Assembly (NCBI RefSeq): GCF_000758685.1
Contig: NZ_CP009286.1
Span: forward strand, 3,750,501 to 3,814,500
DNA length: 64,000 bases
Source of the DNA: Paenibacillus stellifer
GTDB lineage: Bacteria > Bacillota > Bacilli > Paenibacillales > Paenibacillaceae
Direction: 5' to 3'
Every line of letters starts with the position of its first letter. The stretch's first letter is position 1. Below the pieces are notes generated by a model, which worked only from the letters and a program-made list of their open reading frames with translations, was not told the DNA's origin and did no database searches. The position numbers and the translations under genes were made by a program. This document shows, in pieces, positions 8,401 through 16,553 of this stretch.

Positions 8401-8418
8401 TAGTCATATTTATAGTCA
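8396..8418 (+). repeat. Direct repeat, possible operator of azoreductase
   Basis: ATTTATAGTCA occurs at 8396-8406 and again at 8408-8418, one base apart, about 85 bp upstream of the azoreductase gene. Exact spacing near one helical turn suggests a regulator site. Confidence 0.4.
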
Positions 8419-8500
8419 CCCCGTTCAATCGCCATGAATAAATCACGGGAAAAATCCAACACTAACGGCAGATCACTCACCAGGAGGAATGAAACCCAAC

Positions 8501-9136
8501 ATGGCTAAGCTGCTCTATATTACCGCCCACCCTCATGACCACCAGGTCTCCTACAGTATGGCGGCCGGAAAAGCGTTCATCGATGCCTATCAATCGAAGA
8601 ACCCGGGCGACGAAGTCATCCGGATCGACCTCTACAAGGAGCATATCCCCTACATCGACGCAGATGTATTCAGCGGCTGGGGCAAGCTTCAGTCCGGCAC
8701 CGCCTTCGATCAGCTATCCGCTGACGAACAGACCAAGGTTGGCCGTCTGGCCGCGCTCAGCGACCAGTTCGTAGAGGCCGATAAATATGTCTTCGTGACC
8801 CCTTTCTGGAACTTCTCCTTTCCCCCGGTCATGAAAGCTTACTTTGACGCGATCTCCGTCGCCGGCAAAACCTTCCGCTACACAGCTGAAGGACCGGTCG
8901 GCCTTCTGACGGACAAAAAGGCGATCCACATTCAAGCCCGCGGCGGTTATTATTCCGAAGGCGCGGCCGCTCAGCTTGAAATGGGGCACCGGTATATTCA
9001 AATCATGATGAACTTCTATGGCGTGCCGTCACTTGAAGGAATCTTCATTGAGGGGCATAACGCGGAGCCGGACAAAGCCCAGCAGATCAAGGAGAACGGG
9101 ATCGCACGGGCCAAGGAAGCGGCTGAGACGTTTTGA
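8501..9136 (+). CDS. FMN-dependent NADH-azoreductase
   Basis: Flavodoxin-fold quinone/azo reductase of the AzoR/AcpD family, using FMN and NADH for two-electron reduction of quinones and azo compounds. N-terminal YITAHPHD is the phosphate-binding loop, and the [17 protein letters not shown] segment near residue 100 is the family hallmark that packs on FMN. 211 residues from ATG 8501, normal length. AGGAGG lies 13 nt upstream; an ATG at 8489 is too close to it. The gene stands alone, convergent with amt. Such genes are often controlled by electrophile-sensing MarR or HxlR repressors. Confidence 0.9.
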   Translation: MAKLLYITAHPHDHQVSYSMAAGKAFIDAYQSKNPGDEVIRIDLYKEHIPYIDADVFSGWGKLQSGTAFDQLSADEQTKVGRLAALSDQFVEADKYVFVTPFWNFSFPPVMKAYFDAISVAGKTFRYTAEGPVGLLTDKKAIHIQARGGYYSEGAAAQLEMGHRYIQIMMNFYGVPSLEGIFIEGHNAEPDKAQQIKENGIARAKEAAETF

Positions 9137-9174
9137 GGCTGAAAGAGTAACCTATTGCATTTTTTCCATCAGAA

Positions 9175-9252
9175 AAGGGCCGCCCGGCAAAAGCAAGGAG
9201 CTTCTCCCATGTCTCCAAGACAGGGGATGGTCCTTAAGCAAGGGCAGCCCTT
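9175..9252. terminator. Long-arm hairpin between azoreductase and amt
   Basis: AAGGGCCGCCC (9175-9185) pairs with GGGCAGCCCTT (9242-9252) with one mismatch across a 56-base loop, in the convergent spacer. Plausible bidirectional terminator; no strong T-run. Confidence 0.4.
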
Positions 9253-9304
9253 CTTCTGTTGTTAAGCCAAAGCTTTCGCATCAGCGCATCCAAGCATTGC
9301 CGCT

Positions 9305-10588
9305 TTAAAGTCCGGTTCCAGTCTTGTGCAGAAGATGAGGATCAATGCCCGGCTGGTCGCTGAACCGCTCAAGCTCGTTGTAGGCCGGGATGCCGTGCAT
9401 GGCCATATCCAGACCATCCTCTTCTTCCTCCGCTGTCACGCGCAGGCCAACCGTCTTCTGGATCAGCTTCGCGAAGCCGAAGCTCATGAAGAGTCCCCAT
9501 ATGACGACAACCGCGACGCCGAGTGCCTGTACGCCCAGCAGATGCAGACTGCCTGCCGTCAGAAGGCCTTCGTTCTTGTCAAACAGGCCGACCGCTAATG
9601 TTCCGAAGACTCCGTTGACTCCATGTACGGCTACTGCTCCAACCGGATCATCCACCTTCAGCTTGTCGATGGCCAGCGTTCCCCAGATGACCAGCACCCC
9701 GGCGATGAGCCCGATAAGAATCGAGGAATAGGCGCTGACGAAGGCGCATCCTGCGGTGATGGCGACAAGGCCGGCCAAAGCGCCGTTCATCGTCATGCTT
9801 GGGTCAGCCTTCCCGTAACGGAACATGGTGTAGACCATTGCCGACGTTCCTCCAGCCGCTGCAGCCAGCGTGGTGTTGAGCGCGATGGAAGCCAGATTGA
9901 CATCAAGCGCATTCAGTGTGCTTCCCGCATTGAAGCCAAACCAGCCGAACCAGAGAATAAAGGTTCCCGCCGAAGCCAGCGGTATGTTGCTTGGCGCAAA
10001 TACGTTCACACTGCCGTCCGAGTTGAATCTTCCCCGCCGGGGGCCTAGCACCTTGGCGAAGGCGAAGGCCGCCCAGCCACCCAGGGCATGGATCGCAGCG
10101 GAGCCTGCAAAATCCTTCATGCCAAGCTGCGCCAGCCATCCGTCGCCGTTCCAGATCCAATGTCCCGAAATCGGGTACAGGATCGCGGCTACGAACGCAG
10201 CGATTAAAATATATGCCTTGTAGGACATCCGCTCCGCAACCGCGCCGGAAATGATGGAGATCGCCGCAATGGCGAATCCGATTTGAAACAGCACGTAGGC
10301 GGCGAGCGGGAGATCGAGAGCCAGCTTCAATTTCTGTGACGCGCCCCAGAAATTGAAGCTGATGACACCGCCCGAATCTTTTCCAAATAAAATCCCGAAT
10401 CCGATGAGAAAAAAGGCCAGTACTCCCACCGTTAAATCCACAAAAATTTTCATTGTCACGTTAACCGCATTCTTCGTCCGTACCAAGCCGGCTTCGAGCA
10501 GACTGAAGCCGCCTTCCATGAATATGACCATGGCCGCTGCCAGTACAACCCAGACGGTATTCAGTGCAACTTCAGTTCCGGCATTCAT
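9305..10588 (-). CDS. amt: Ammonium transporter
   Basis: Amt/MEP/Rh channel of the cytoplasmic membrane, 427 residues with about eleven helices. The family signature DFAGSAAIHALGG contains the first pore histidine and the later VAVHGVNG the second. ATG 10588 is preceded by GGGAGG. The gene lies 158 bp downstream of glnK, whose product usually plugs Amt when nitrogen is plentiful. It has its own sigma-A promoter and a perfect GlnR/TnrA box, so expression should rise on nitrogen limitation. A terminator separates it from glnK. Confidence 0.95.
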   Translation of the reverse strand: MNAGTEVALNTVWVVLAAAMVIFMEGGFSLLEAGLVRTKNAVNVTMKIFVDLTVGVLAFFLIGFGILFGKDSGGVISFNFWGASQKLKLALDLPLAAYVLFQIGFAIAAISIISGAVAERMSYKAYILIAAFVAAILYPISGHWIWNGDGWLAQLGMKDFAGSAAIHALGGWAAFAFAKVLGPRRGRFNSDGSVNVFAPSNIPLASAGTFILWFGWFGFNAGSTLNALDVNLASIALNTTLAAAAGGTSAMVYTMFRYGKADPSMTMNGALAGLVAITAGCAFVSAYSSILIGLIAGVLVIWGTLAIDKLKVDDPVGAVAVHGVNGVFGTLAVGLFDKNEGLLTAGSLHLLGVQALGVAVVVIWGLFMSFGFAKLIQKTVGLRVTAEEEEDGLDMAMHGIPAYNELERFSDQPGIDPHLLHKTGTGL

Positions 10589-10627
10589 GTTGATGTTATC
10601 CTCCCTGACACGATATGAGCATCTCTA

Positions 10628-10656
10628 ATAGTAAAAGCGAGGCCTATCATTGTCAA
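10628..10656 (-). promoter_or_regulatory. Sigma-A promoter of amt
   Basis: On the minus strand TTGACA (10651-10656), a 17-bp spacer and TACTAT (10628-10633), about 40 bp before the amt start. One of the best promoter matches in the window. Confidence 0.8.
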
Positions 10657-10663
10657 CATGAAA

Positions 10664-10680
10664 TGTTATGTTTGCTTACA
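10664..10680 (-). promoter_or_regulatory. GlnR/TnrA box upstream of amt
   Basis: TGTTATGTTTGCTTACA matches TGTNA-N7-TNACA on both strands. Its centre lies near -51 relative to the predicted amt start, the position used by TnrA activation sites in Bacillus. Confidence 0.75.
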
Positions 10681-10681
10681 C

Positions 10682-10711
10682 AAAAAAGAGACGAATTCAG
10701 GACTTCGCCTC
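10682..10711 (-). terminator. Terminator between glnK and amt
   Basis: On the minus strand an 8-bp stem (arms 10704-10711 and 10688-10695, one wobble) is followed by TTTTTT (10682-10687). It lies just upstream of the GlnR box and amt promoter. Confidence 0.7.
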
Positions 10712-10746
10712 TCTTTGTTCACATGTTTGTCATTCATATAAAGCGT

Positions 10747-11094
10747 TCACATTAATTCATCGATGGTCTCGTCGGGCTCTCCGGTGCGGATATTGTACAT
10801 TTCCTCAATGGTACTGACGAAAATTTTGCCGTCGCCCATCTCGCCGGTCTGTGCGGTCCGGATCAGGGTCTGGATCGTCTCCTGAACCTTGTGGTTGGAT
10901 ACTACAATCTCGATTTTGATCTTGTGATGCAGATTTACCGTATAGGACTTGCCCCGATACACGCCTGTCGTGTTCTTCTGCTGGCCGCGTCCCTGAGCCT
11001 GTGTGACCGTAAAACCGGTTACATTTATCGTGCGAAGAGCCTCTATCACCTCTCTCAGCTTCTCGGGACGGATGATCGCTTCGACTTTTTTCAT
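10747..11094 (-). CDS. glnK: PII nitrogen regulatory protein
   Basis: Trimeric PII signal protein, 115 residues, sensing 2-oxoglutarate and ATP/ADP and regulating the neighbouring Amt channel; in Bacillus the homologue NrgB/GlnK also anchors TnrA. N-terminal MKKVEAIIRPEKL is typical. The T-loop carries Tyr51 (RGKSYTV), the residue modified in some bacteria. ATG 11094 has TTGGAGG five bases upstream; an upstream in-frame start lacks a site. The order glnK then amt is the reverse of B. subtilis nrgAB. Confidence 0.93.
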   Translation of the reverse strand: MKKVEAIIRPEKLREVIEALRTINVTGFTVTQAQGRGQQKNTTGVYRGKSYTVNLHHKIKIEIVVSNHKVQETIQTLIRTAQTGEMGDGKIFVSTIEEMYNIRTGEPDETIDELM

Positions 11095-11140
11095 ATTGAC
11101 CTCCAATAAGTAGTACGGCAGTTAGCCATCAGCAGCATTG

Positions 11141-11167
11141 ATTGTATCATATCCTCGAGCAGGCCAA
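11141..11167 (-). promoter_or_regulatory. Candidate promoter of glnK
   Basis: Minus-strand TACAAT (11141-11146) preceded by TGA forms an extended -10. A weak TTGGCC lies 15 bp upstream (11162-11167). Confidence 0.45.
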
Positions 11168-11194
11168 CATGATTTTAGCTATATCGGGCAGTTT

Positions 11195-11212
11195 AATAAC
11201 GATTATGTTATT
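11195..11212. repeat. Inverted repeat in glnK / flavin-reductase spacer
   Basis: AATAAC-N6-GTTATT, perfect six-base arms, in the divergent spacer upstream of the glnK promoter. It does not fit the GlnR/TnrA consensus. Confidence 0.4.
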
Positions 11213-11303
11213 TTAATTTGATTGATAAGAATAGCAAAAACATTGATCAAGCAATGTGAGATGCGGATAATAAAAAAATATCTGCAAACTTAAAGTTAGT
11301 AGC

Positions 11304-11333
11304 TTGACATTTATAATGTAATTGCATTATTAT
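11304..11333 (+). promoter_or_regulatory. Promoter with embedded operator, FMN reductase gene
   Basis: TTGACA (11304-11309) and TATTAT (11328-11333) with an 18-bp spacer. The spacer holds ATAATGTAATTGCATTAT (11313-11330), an 18-bp palindrome broken at one base pair, a placement expected for a repressor. The repressor is unknown; MarR- or HxlR-type proteins commonly control such reductases. Confidence 0.6.
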
Positions 11334-11446
11334 AGCAACATAAGCAAATGCAGATCAACTAACAATTACAGTAGAATATGGTGGTGTACGCAATGGGCTT
11401 TCTGGACAAACTATTTGGCAAAAATGCCGATCAGGAGGAGAATACA

Positions 11447-11986
11447 ATGTCTAACTTAAATATCGGAATCATTCTGGGCAGCACACGGCAAGGACGCTTA
11501 AGTCCTCAGGTTGGAGAATGGGTGAAGAGCATCGCCGATAAGCGCGGGGACGCTAATTACGAGATCGTCGACATCGCCGATTACAAACTGCCGCTGCTCG
11601 GTGAAGAGGATGCTACAGAACAAGCAACAGCATGGAACACCAAGCTTGCCAGCCTCGACGGCTTCGTGTTCATCGTGCAGGAATACAACCACAGCATCTC
11701 CGGTGCACTGAAGAATGCCCTGGACTACGCCCGCGAAGCCTGGAACAATAAAGCCGCTGGCATCGTCAGCTATGGTTCCGTCGGCGGCGCACGTGCAGCC
11801 GAGCATCTTCGCGGCATTCTGGGAGAGCTGTCGATCGCCGATGTCCGTGTACATCCTGCGCTATCGCTGTTCACCGACTTTGAGAACGGCTCGGTCTTTA
11901 AGCCCCAGGATCTTCATCTGACCAATGTTAACGGCATGCTCGACCAGGTCGTAGCCTGGAGCGGCGCGCTTAAGACACTGCGCTGA
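11447..11986 (+). CDS. NADPH-dependent FMN reductase
   Basis: Flavodoxin-like NAD(P)H:FMN/quinone reductase (NADPH_dep_FMN_red family), 179 residues. The N-terminal LGSTRQGRLSPQV is the phosphate-binding motif, and QEYNHSISGALKNALDY near residue 78 is the FMN-contact and dimer motif. I prefer ATG 11447 with AGGAGG eight bases upstream; an ATG at 11393 would add an 18-residue amphipathic leader and cannot be excluded. It is divergent from glnK and ends at a strong terminator. Confidence 0.9.
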   Translation: MSNLNIGIILGSTRQGRLSPQVGEWVKSIADKRGDANYEIVDIADYKLPLLGEEDATEQATAWNTKLASLDGFVFIVQEYNHSISGALKNALDYAREAWNNKAAGIVSYGSVGGARAAEHLRGILGELSIADVRVHPALSLFTDFENGSVFKPQDLHLTNVNGMLDQVVAWSGALKTLR

Positions 11987-12048
11987 TCCTTGCCCCTGTA
12001 TAAGCGGGAAGCGCACTGAAATCAGGTTCACGGTTGTTCATAACTAAA

Positions 12049-12100
12049 AGGCGATGATATCCTTTCTGGAGGAAGCTCCAGTGGATATCATCGCCTATTT
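12049..12100. terminator. Strong bidirectional terminator
   Basis: A perfect 14-bp stem (12049-12062 with 12083-12096) encloses a second hairpin CTGGAG-GAAG-CTCCAG. It separates the FMN reductase from the convergent Sel1-repeat gene. Confidence 0.85.
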
Positions 12101-12103
12101 GTG

Positions 12104-15100
12104 TTACACATCTTCAATAAACACATCCGGTACATTTGCCTTCCGCAGACGGAAGCGCTGCACCTTGCTCAAGGGAATCTGATAGGGATGCTTCCTGCCG
12201 GGATACCGGCTCTCTGCAGCGGGAAATTGATTCTCCACAAGCCTTGCATACAGAGCATCCATAAAAACAAGCCATTCCGGGGAACCGGATGGCTCCTCAC
12301 CAATAAAACGCTGCAGATAGCCGTAGCCGTCTGCCAGATAGAAGATTTTCAGGGCAAGTGCTAAATCACAGCCGGAGTCGGACAAAAGAGATTGCGGAAA
12401 CTCGAAGCCATCGTCCCAATTGTAACGGTCAAGCTGACGGCAATACTCCTTGTACTCCTCATTGTCAAACAAGAGCGAACTCCCGTTGCTGCTATCACCG
12501 TCTTCGTCTTCCCTGACATCTTCGCTCTCCTCGTCCTTCTCCTGGAATCGCGCAGTATGACCAAACCGCCGCTCAAGCGCCTCCTCTGCCTGACCGCTGC
12601 CACGCTCGGCGGCAGTGCAATACAGCTCATAGGCTTTTTGTATATCCTTCTCCACACCGATGCCCTTCTCATAGAGGCGCGCCAGCTCGGCCAGTGCGTG
12701 AGCGCTGCCGCGATTTGCGGCTTTTCTGTACCACTCTGCGGCCTGGGCGCCATCTTTGGCAACACCTTGACCGCGCTCATGGAATTCGCCCAGCCGGCAC
12801 ATGGCCTCAATGCTTCCATGCCCTGCGGCTTGTTCATACCACTGTACCGCCAGAGCGTAATCCCGCTTGACGCCCTGACCGAGCCAATAGCTCTTCGCCA
12901 GCAGCGATATCGCGGATAGATTGCCCTGTTCAGCGCGCGCAAGGCAAATTTGGAACGCACGGCGGTATAGCTCATTGGACTTGTTCTTGTCTCTGGGCAC
13001 ACCGTCCGCATATTCATAGCAATGCGCCAATAAGCGCAGCCCCTCCAGATGGTCCTGTTCGGCAGCAGACGCCAGCCACTGTGCAGCCAAGGGCAGATTG
13101 TTCTTAATCCCGGTTGCCTCATAGTAGCAGCAGCCAAGCCTATATTGCGCATCGGAATCGCCCAGCTCCGCCGCCCGTATGAACCACTTTTCCGCCTGCA
13201 GGTTCTCTTCCTGTTCTTCCTCATCCTCGGTATAGCCGTGATAGTAAATCTGTCCCAGCTTGAGCTGTGCCGGAATATAAGCAGCCTCAGCCAAGCGCTG
13301 CAGCTCCTTCATCGCATCCGGGTAGCGGTTATCAGCGGGAATACCATACAGCTCACAAGCCCGCCGCAAATCCGGCTCTACGCCATAACCGTTCTCATAG
13401 CAGATTCCGAGCAGGTGATTGGCCTTAGCCTCGCCCTGCGCGGCGGCCTTCTCCAGCCACACGATCGCCTGACTGTAGTCCTTTTTACACAATGTTCCCT
13501 TCAGATACGCTTCACCCAGCACATACTGTGCCGGGGAGTAGTTCTGCTCAGCGGAAAGCGCATACAACTCCAGTGCCCTTCCTCTGTCCGCTTGAACGCC
13601 GGAGCCAAATAAATAGCAGTCCCCAAGCTTATGCTGTGCAATGCGGTGTCCCTGCTCCGCCGCCTTAGCCAGCCAGCTTGCTGCTGCCCCTGCCGCCCCT
13701 TTTTTATCGTCCAGATAGAACATTCTGCCCAGATTGTATTGGGAGTCGGCATTGCCCTGTTCCGCACCGCTGCGATAAAGCTCGATTGCCTTTGCGCTGT
13801 CCTGCTCGACGCCGCTTCCGGATTCATAGAGACCGCCGAGCACATTCCGCGCCCCCAGATGCCCCTGATCCGATGCCAGCCGATACAATTCGGCAGCCTG
13901 TTTCAGATCCTTTTTTACACCAAAGCCAAATTTATAGCATTCTCCGAGCATATACTGCGCCTGAGCATTCCTGCGCCCGGCAGCTTGGGAGAACCAGTAG
14001 AACGCTTTGTCGTTGTCCTCATCAACAGCGATGCCGTAGAAGTAAAAAAGGCCCAGATTGCTTTGTGCACGGGGATAGCCTTGCTCCGCCGCTTGACGGT
14101 AGAGCTCCATAGCCTCGGCCTTGTCTTCCTCGACGCCGGTACCGTGCTCATAGCACAAGCCCAGCTCAGTCATTCCCCTGGCATCTCCCTGCCTTGTGGC
14201 AAGCTGGAACAGCTCCACAGCACGCTCCGGCCTTCGCTCCACACCATAGCCGTGCACATAGCATTGGCCCAACAAATACTGTGCCCGTGAAAAACCTTGA
14301 TCCGCTGCCTTGGCGAACCAGTGTACGGCCTGTTCGTAGTCACCTTCCACCGCAACACCATGATAGTAGAAGAAGCCCAAATTGCACTGCGCTGCAGAAT
14401 GACCCTGCTCAGCCGCCAATCGGTAATACTCAGCCGCCTTTTGATAGTTCTGCTCCAGCCCATTGCCGTATTCATAGCACACGCCGAGCGCGCATTGGCC
14501 ATCCGGATAATTCCTTTTGGCGGAGCTGCGGTAAAGGGCGGCGGCTTGCTCCAGGCTCTGCTCCACACCATAGCCGTTCTCATAGCACACACCCAACAAA
14601 TACTGCGCCCGGGGATAACCCTGCTCGGAGGCTCTGGTGAACCAGCGTGCAGCTTCCTCATGATCTTCCTCTACAGTGATGCCATGATAATAGAAAAAGC
14701 CCAGATTGCACTGTGCCTGCGCATAGCCCTGCTCCGCTGCCTGGCGGTACAGCTCCCTGGCCTTGGGCTTATCCTGCAGAACACCGAATCCGTTCTCATA
14801 ACATTCGCCCAACAGAAGCTGCCCCCGGGGATAGCCCTGCTCCGCCGCCTTGGCAAACCATGTAACAGCCTCCGCATTATCCTCCTTCACTACAATGCCA
14901 AGATAATAAAAATAACCCAAATTGCACTGTGCCGGGGCATAGCCCTGCTCGGCAGCCAGCATGTACAGCTCCATCGCTCCGGGCTTGTCTTCCTCAGTGC
15001 CTGTTCCATGTTCATAGCACAGCCCCAGCGCACACTGCGCAGGCGGAAGGTCTTGATCCGCTGCTTCCCGGTACAAGGAAACGGCCCGTTCATAGTCCTC

Positions 15101-15352
15101 ACTCACACCATATCCGTTCTCATAGCACACGCCCAAATAGTATTGGGCCATGCTGTGGCCCTGATCGGCCGCCTGGGAGAACCAATAGAAGGATTGCGAA
15201 TACCAGGAAAAAGCTTCCTCATCGTTCTTATTGACGCCATACACACCGCTGTAATACCAATGCGCCAGGCGGTACTGAGCTTCCGCATCTCCGCTCTCCG
15301 CCCGTTCAGTCAAAGCCTGCAGGTCCTCCTGTTGCTCTCTTTCATATATCAA
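12104..15352 (-). CDS. Giant Sel1-repeat protein with C-terminal DUF4274-like domain
   Basis: A 1082-residue cytoplasmic protein (no signal peptide or membrane helix) built from about 24 tandem Sel1-like repeats of 36 residues with the pattern AAEQG..xAQxxLGxCYExGxGVexDxxxAxxLYrx, forming a long alpha-solenoid for protein binding. The array spans residues 10 to about 930. An acidic Glu/Asp-rich linker follows (about 930-960), then a non-repetitive C-terminal domain of about 120 residues containing YNWDDGFEFPQ and CDLALALKIFYLADGY, which recalls DUF4274. Start is TTG 15352 with AGAAGGG upstream; no in-frame ATG precedes the repeats. Most Sel1 proteins are far shorter. Function unknown; scaffold or immunity-like roles are speculation. 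Confidence 0.85.
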   Translation of the reverse strand: MIYEREQQEDLQALTERAESGDAEAQYRLAHWYYSGVYGVNKNDEEAFSWYSQSFYWFSQAADQGHSMAQYYLGVCYENGYGVSEDYERAVSLYREAADQDLPPAQCALGLCYEHGTGTEEDKPGAMELYMLAAEQGYAPAQCNLGYFYYLGIVVKEDNAEAVTWFAKAAEQGYPRGQLLLGECYENGFGVLQDKPKARELYRQAAEQGYAQAQCNLGFFYYHGITVEEDHEEAARWFTRASEQGYPRAQYLLGVCYENGYGVEQSLEQAAALYRSSAKRNYPDGQCALGVCYEYGNGLEQNYQKAAEYYRLAAEQGHSAAQCNLGFFYYHGVAVEGDYEQAVHWFAKAADQGFSRAQYLLGQCYVHGYGVERRPERAVELFQLATRQGDARGMTELGLCYEHGTGVEEDKAEAMELYRQAAEQGYPRAQSNLGLFYFYGIAVDEDNDKAFYWFSQAAGRRNAQAQYMLGECYKFGFGVKKDLKQAAELYRLASDQGHLGARNVLGGLYESGSGVEQDSAKAIELYRSGAEQGNADSQYNLGRMFYLDDKKGAAGAAASWLAKAAEQGHRIAQHKLGDCYLFGSGVQADRGRALELYALSAEQNYSPAQYVLGEAYLKGTLCKKDYSQAIVWLEKAAAQGEAKANHLLGICYENGYGVEPDLRRACELYGIPADNRYPDAMKELQRLAEAAYIPAQLKLGQIYYHGYTEDEEEQEENLQAEKWFIRAAELGDSDAQYRLGCCYYEATGIKNNLPLAAQWLASAAEQDHLEGLRLLAHCYEYADGVPRDKNKSNELYRRAFQICLARAEQGNLSAISLLAKSYWLGQGVKRDYALAVQWYEQAAGHGSIEAMCRLGEFHERGQGVAKDGAQAAEWYRKAANRGSAHALAELARLYEKGIGVEKDIQKAYELYCTAAERGSGQAEEALERRFGHTARFQEKDEESEDVREDEDGDSSNGSSLLFDNEEYKEYCRQLDRYNWDDGFEFPQSLLSDSGCDLALALKIFYLADGYGYLQRFIGEEPSGSPEWLVFMDALYARLVENQFPAAESRYPGRKHPYQIPLSKVQRFRLRKANVPDVFIEDV

Positions 15353-15395
15353 TGTTCAACCCTTCTTTTCACTATTATCGTTTTCATTTGTGTAA

Positions 15396-15404
15396 ATAGT
15401 AGCA
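15396..15404 (-). promoter_or_regulatory. Extended -10 of the Sel1-repeat gene
   Basis: Minus-strand TG-C-TACTAT at 15404-15396, about 44 bp before the TTG start; the -35 region is poor. Confidence 0.4.
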
Positions 15405-15535
15405 TTTTTTTCCTGCGGAACACCAGCTTCTTCAGCTTAATGCTACATAAGGTACACATGAATTCGTTAATATGAATGCTGGTTGCCTCTAGGTGAAAAA
15501 TTTGCGCAAACTTCTTTCATTTGAACCCGGTATGA

Positions 15536-16411
15536 TTAGATGGCAGAAAAATGTTGAATCACATATTCACGGAATATTTGTGCAACCCGTGATAAGTAGC
15601 GTTCTTTTTTCCATGCAAGATAGTAAGTGATGCGGCAGTCCAGTTGGTCGATATGAAGATAGGTGAGGGCAGGATTCTCCACAGATGAGCGCGAGGGCAG
15701 GAACGCAATGCCCAAACCGGATTTTATCAGACCGCATATTGCTGCCGGCTCATCGCCTTCACATACAATGTTCGGATCAACGCCCGCTATCCTGCAATAT
15801 TCGTCCGTTAGCTTTCGATAATAATATCCTGGCTTGAGCGTAATGAATCCATCTTTGGCTACTTCCGTTAATGAAATACGGCTTGACCCGGCCAATCGAT
15901 GTCCAGGCGGCACTGCAATCATCAGCTCGTCCGTTGCAAGCTTGACATGAACCACATCTTTGGTGCTCATCATTTCATTCGTCAGAAAAAAATCAATCTC
16001 ATTTCGCTCAAGCAGCTGCAGCTTTTCTTCTTCGGTCGAAGCCTGCATAATTTTGAACTGAACATCGGGATACTGCTTCAAGAAGGGCGACAGCACATTG
16101 GACAGCTCGCTTAAGGATTGAACAGCTAATGAGACCTGCTTCTCCTCCACACCTGCCCATGCCGAAAGCTCTCGCCTTCCTTCCTCTAAACTGTCAAGAG
16201 CAGCATTAACTCTCTGCAAGTAGATTCTGCCCTGCTCATTCAGCCGAATTTGTCTGCCAACCCGGTCAAACAGGGGAACGCCCAATTCTGCTTCCAGCTT
16301 CGAAATGATCATGCTAAGCGCAGGCTGGGCCATATGCAGCATTTTGGCAGCTTCAGTAATGTGCTCTGTCCGAGCAACGGTTTGAAAATACTTCAAATGC
16401 AGCAAGTCCAT
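15536..16411 (-). CDS. LysR-family transcriptional regulator
   Basis: 291-residue DNA-binding regulator. The winged helix-turn-helix (residues 1-60: FQTVARTEHITEAAKML.. with QPALSMIISKLEAELG as recognition helix) is followed by a two-lobed LysR substrate-binding domain. ATG 16411 has AAAGGGGA upstream. The gene has its own likely promoter and does not sit divergent to an obvious target; the maltodextrin operon upstream ends at a terminator and the Sel1 gene follows 184 bp downstream. The target and co-inducer are unknown. Confidence 0.9.
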   Translation of the reverse strand: MDLLHLKYFQTVARTEHITEAAKMLHMAQPALSMIISKLEAELGVPLFDRVGRQIRLNEQGRIYLQRVNAALDSLEEGRRELSAWAGVEEKQVSLAVQSLSELSNVLSPFLKQYPDVQFKIMQASTEEEKLQLLERNEIDFFLTNEMMSTKDVVHVKLATDELMIAVPPGHRLAGSSRISLTEVAKDGFITLKPGYYYRKLTDEYCRIAGVDPNIVCEGDEPAAICGLIKSGLGIAFLPSRSSVENPALTYLHIDQLDCRITYYLAWKKERYLSRVAQIFREYVIQHFSAI

Positions 16412-16433
16412 TCAGCATTCCCCTTTTTTATAA

Positions 16434-16452
16434 AATGATCGTTATCATTATA
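16434..16452 (-). promoter_or_regulatory. -10 box and palindrome upstream of lysR-type gene
   Basis: Minus-strand TATAAT at 16447-16452 overlaps AATGAT-CGTT-ATCATT (16434-16449), a perfect six-base inverted repeat at the expected start of transcription, a candidate autoregulatory site. It loosely resembles half of a Fur box but does not fit 7-1-7. Confidence 0.45.
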
Positions 16453-16491
16453 TAGGAACTCATATGTATTTGTCTTCCAAACCGTATGCCA

Positions 16492-16531
16492 AAGAGCAGC
16501 AAGCCACCGTCTGCCGGTACCTGCTGCTCTT
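16492..16531 (-). terminator. Terminator of the maltodextrin operon
   Basis: Perfect 10-bp stem AAGAGCAGCA (16492-16501) with TGCTGCTCTT (16522-16531), 23 bp beyond the last permease gene. Confidence 0.65.
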
Positions 16532-16553
16532 GAACTTATTTTGTTGCGAGGCT

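Noticed and set aside
11195..11212. GlnR/TnrA box for glnK
   Set aside because: The inverted repeat lacks the TGTNA...TNACA outer bases.
12104..15352. CRISPR or satellite array
   Set aside because: Repeats are in-frame protein repeats without spacers and diverge as codons do.
13049..15475. Several long frames on both strands across the Sel1 array
   Set aside because: They are periodic shadows of the 108-bp repeats.
16434..16449. Fur box
   Set aside because: Only one 6-base inverted pair with a 4-base gap; does not fit the 7-1-7 arrangement and no iron genes are nearby.
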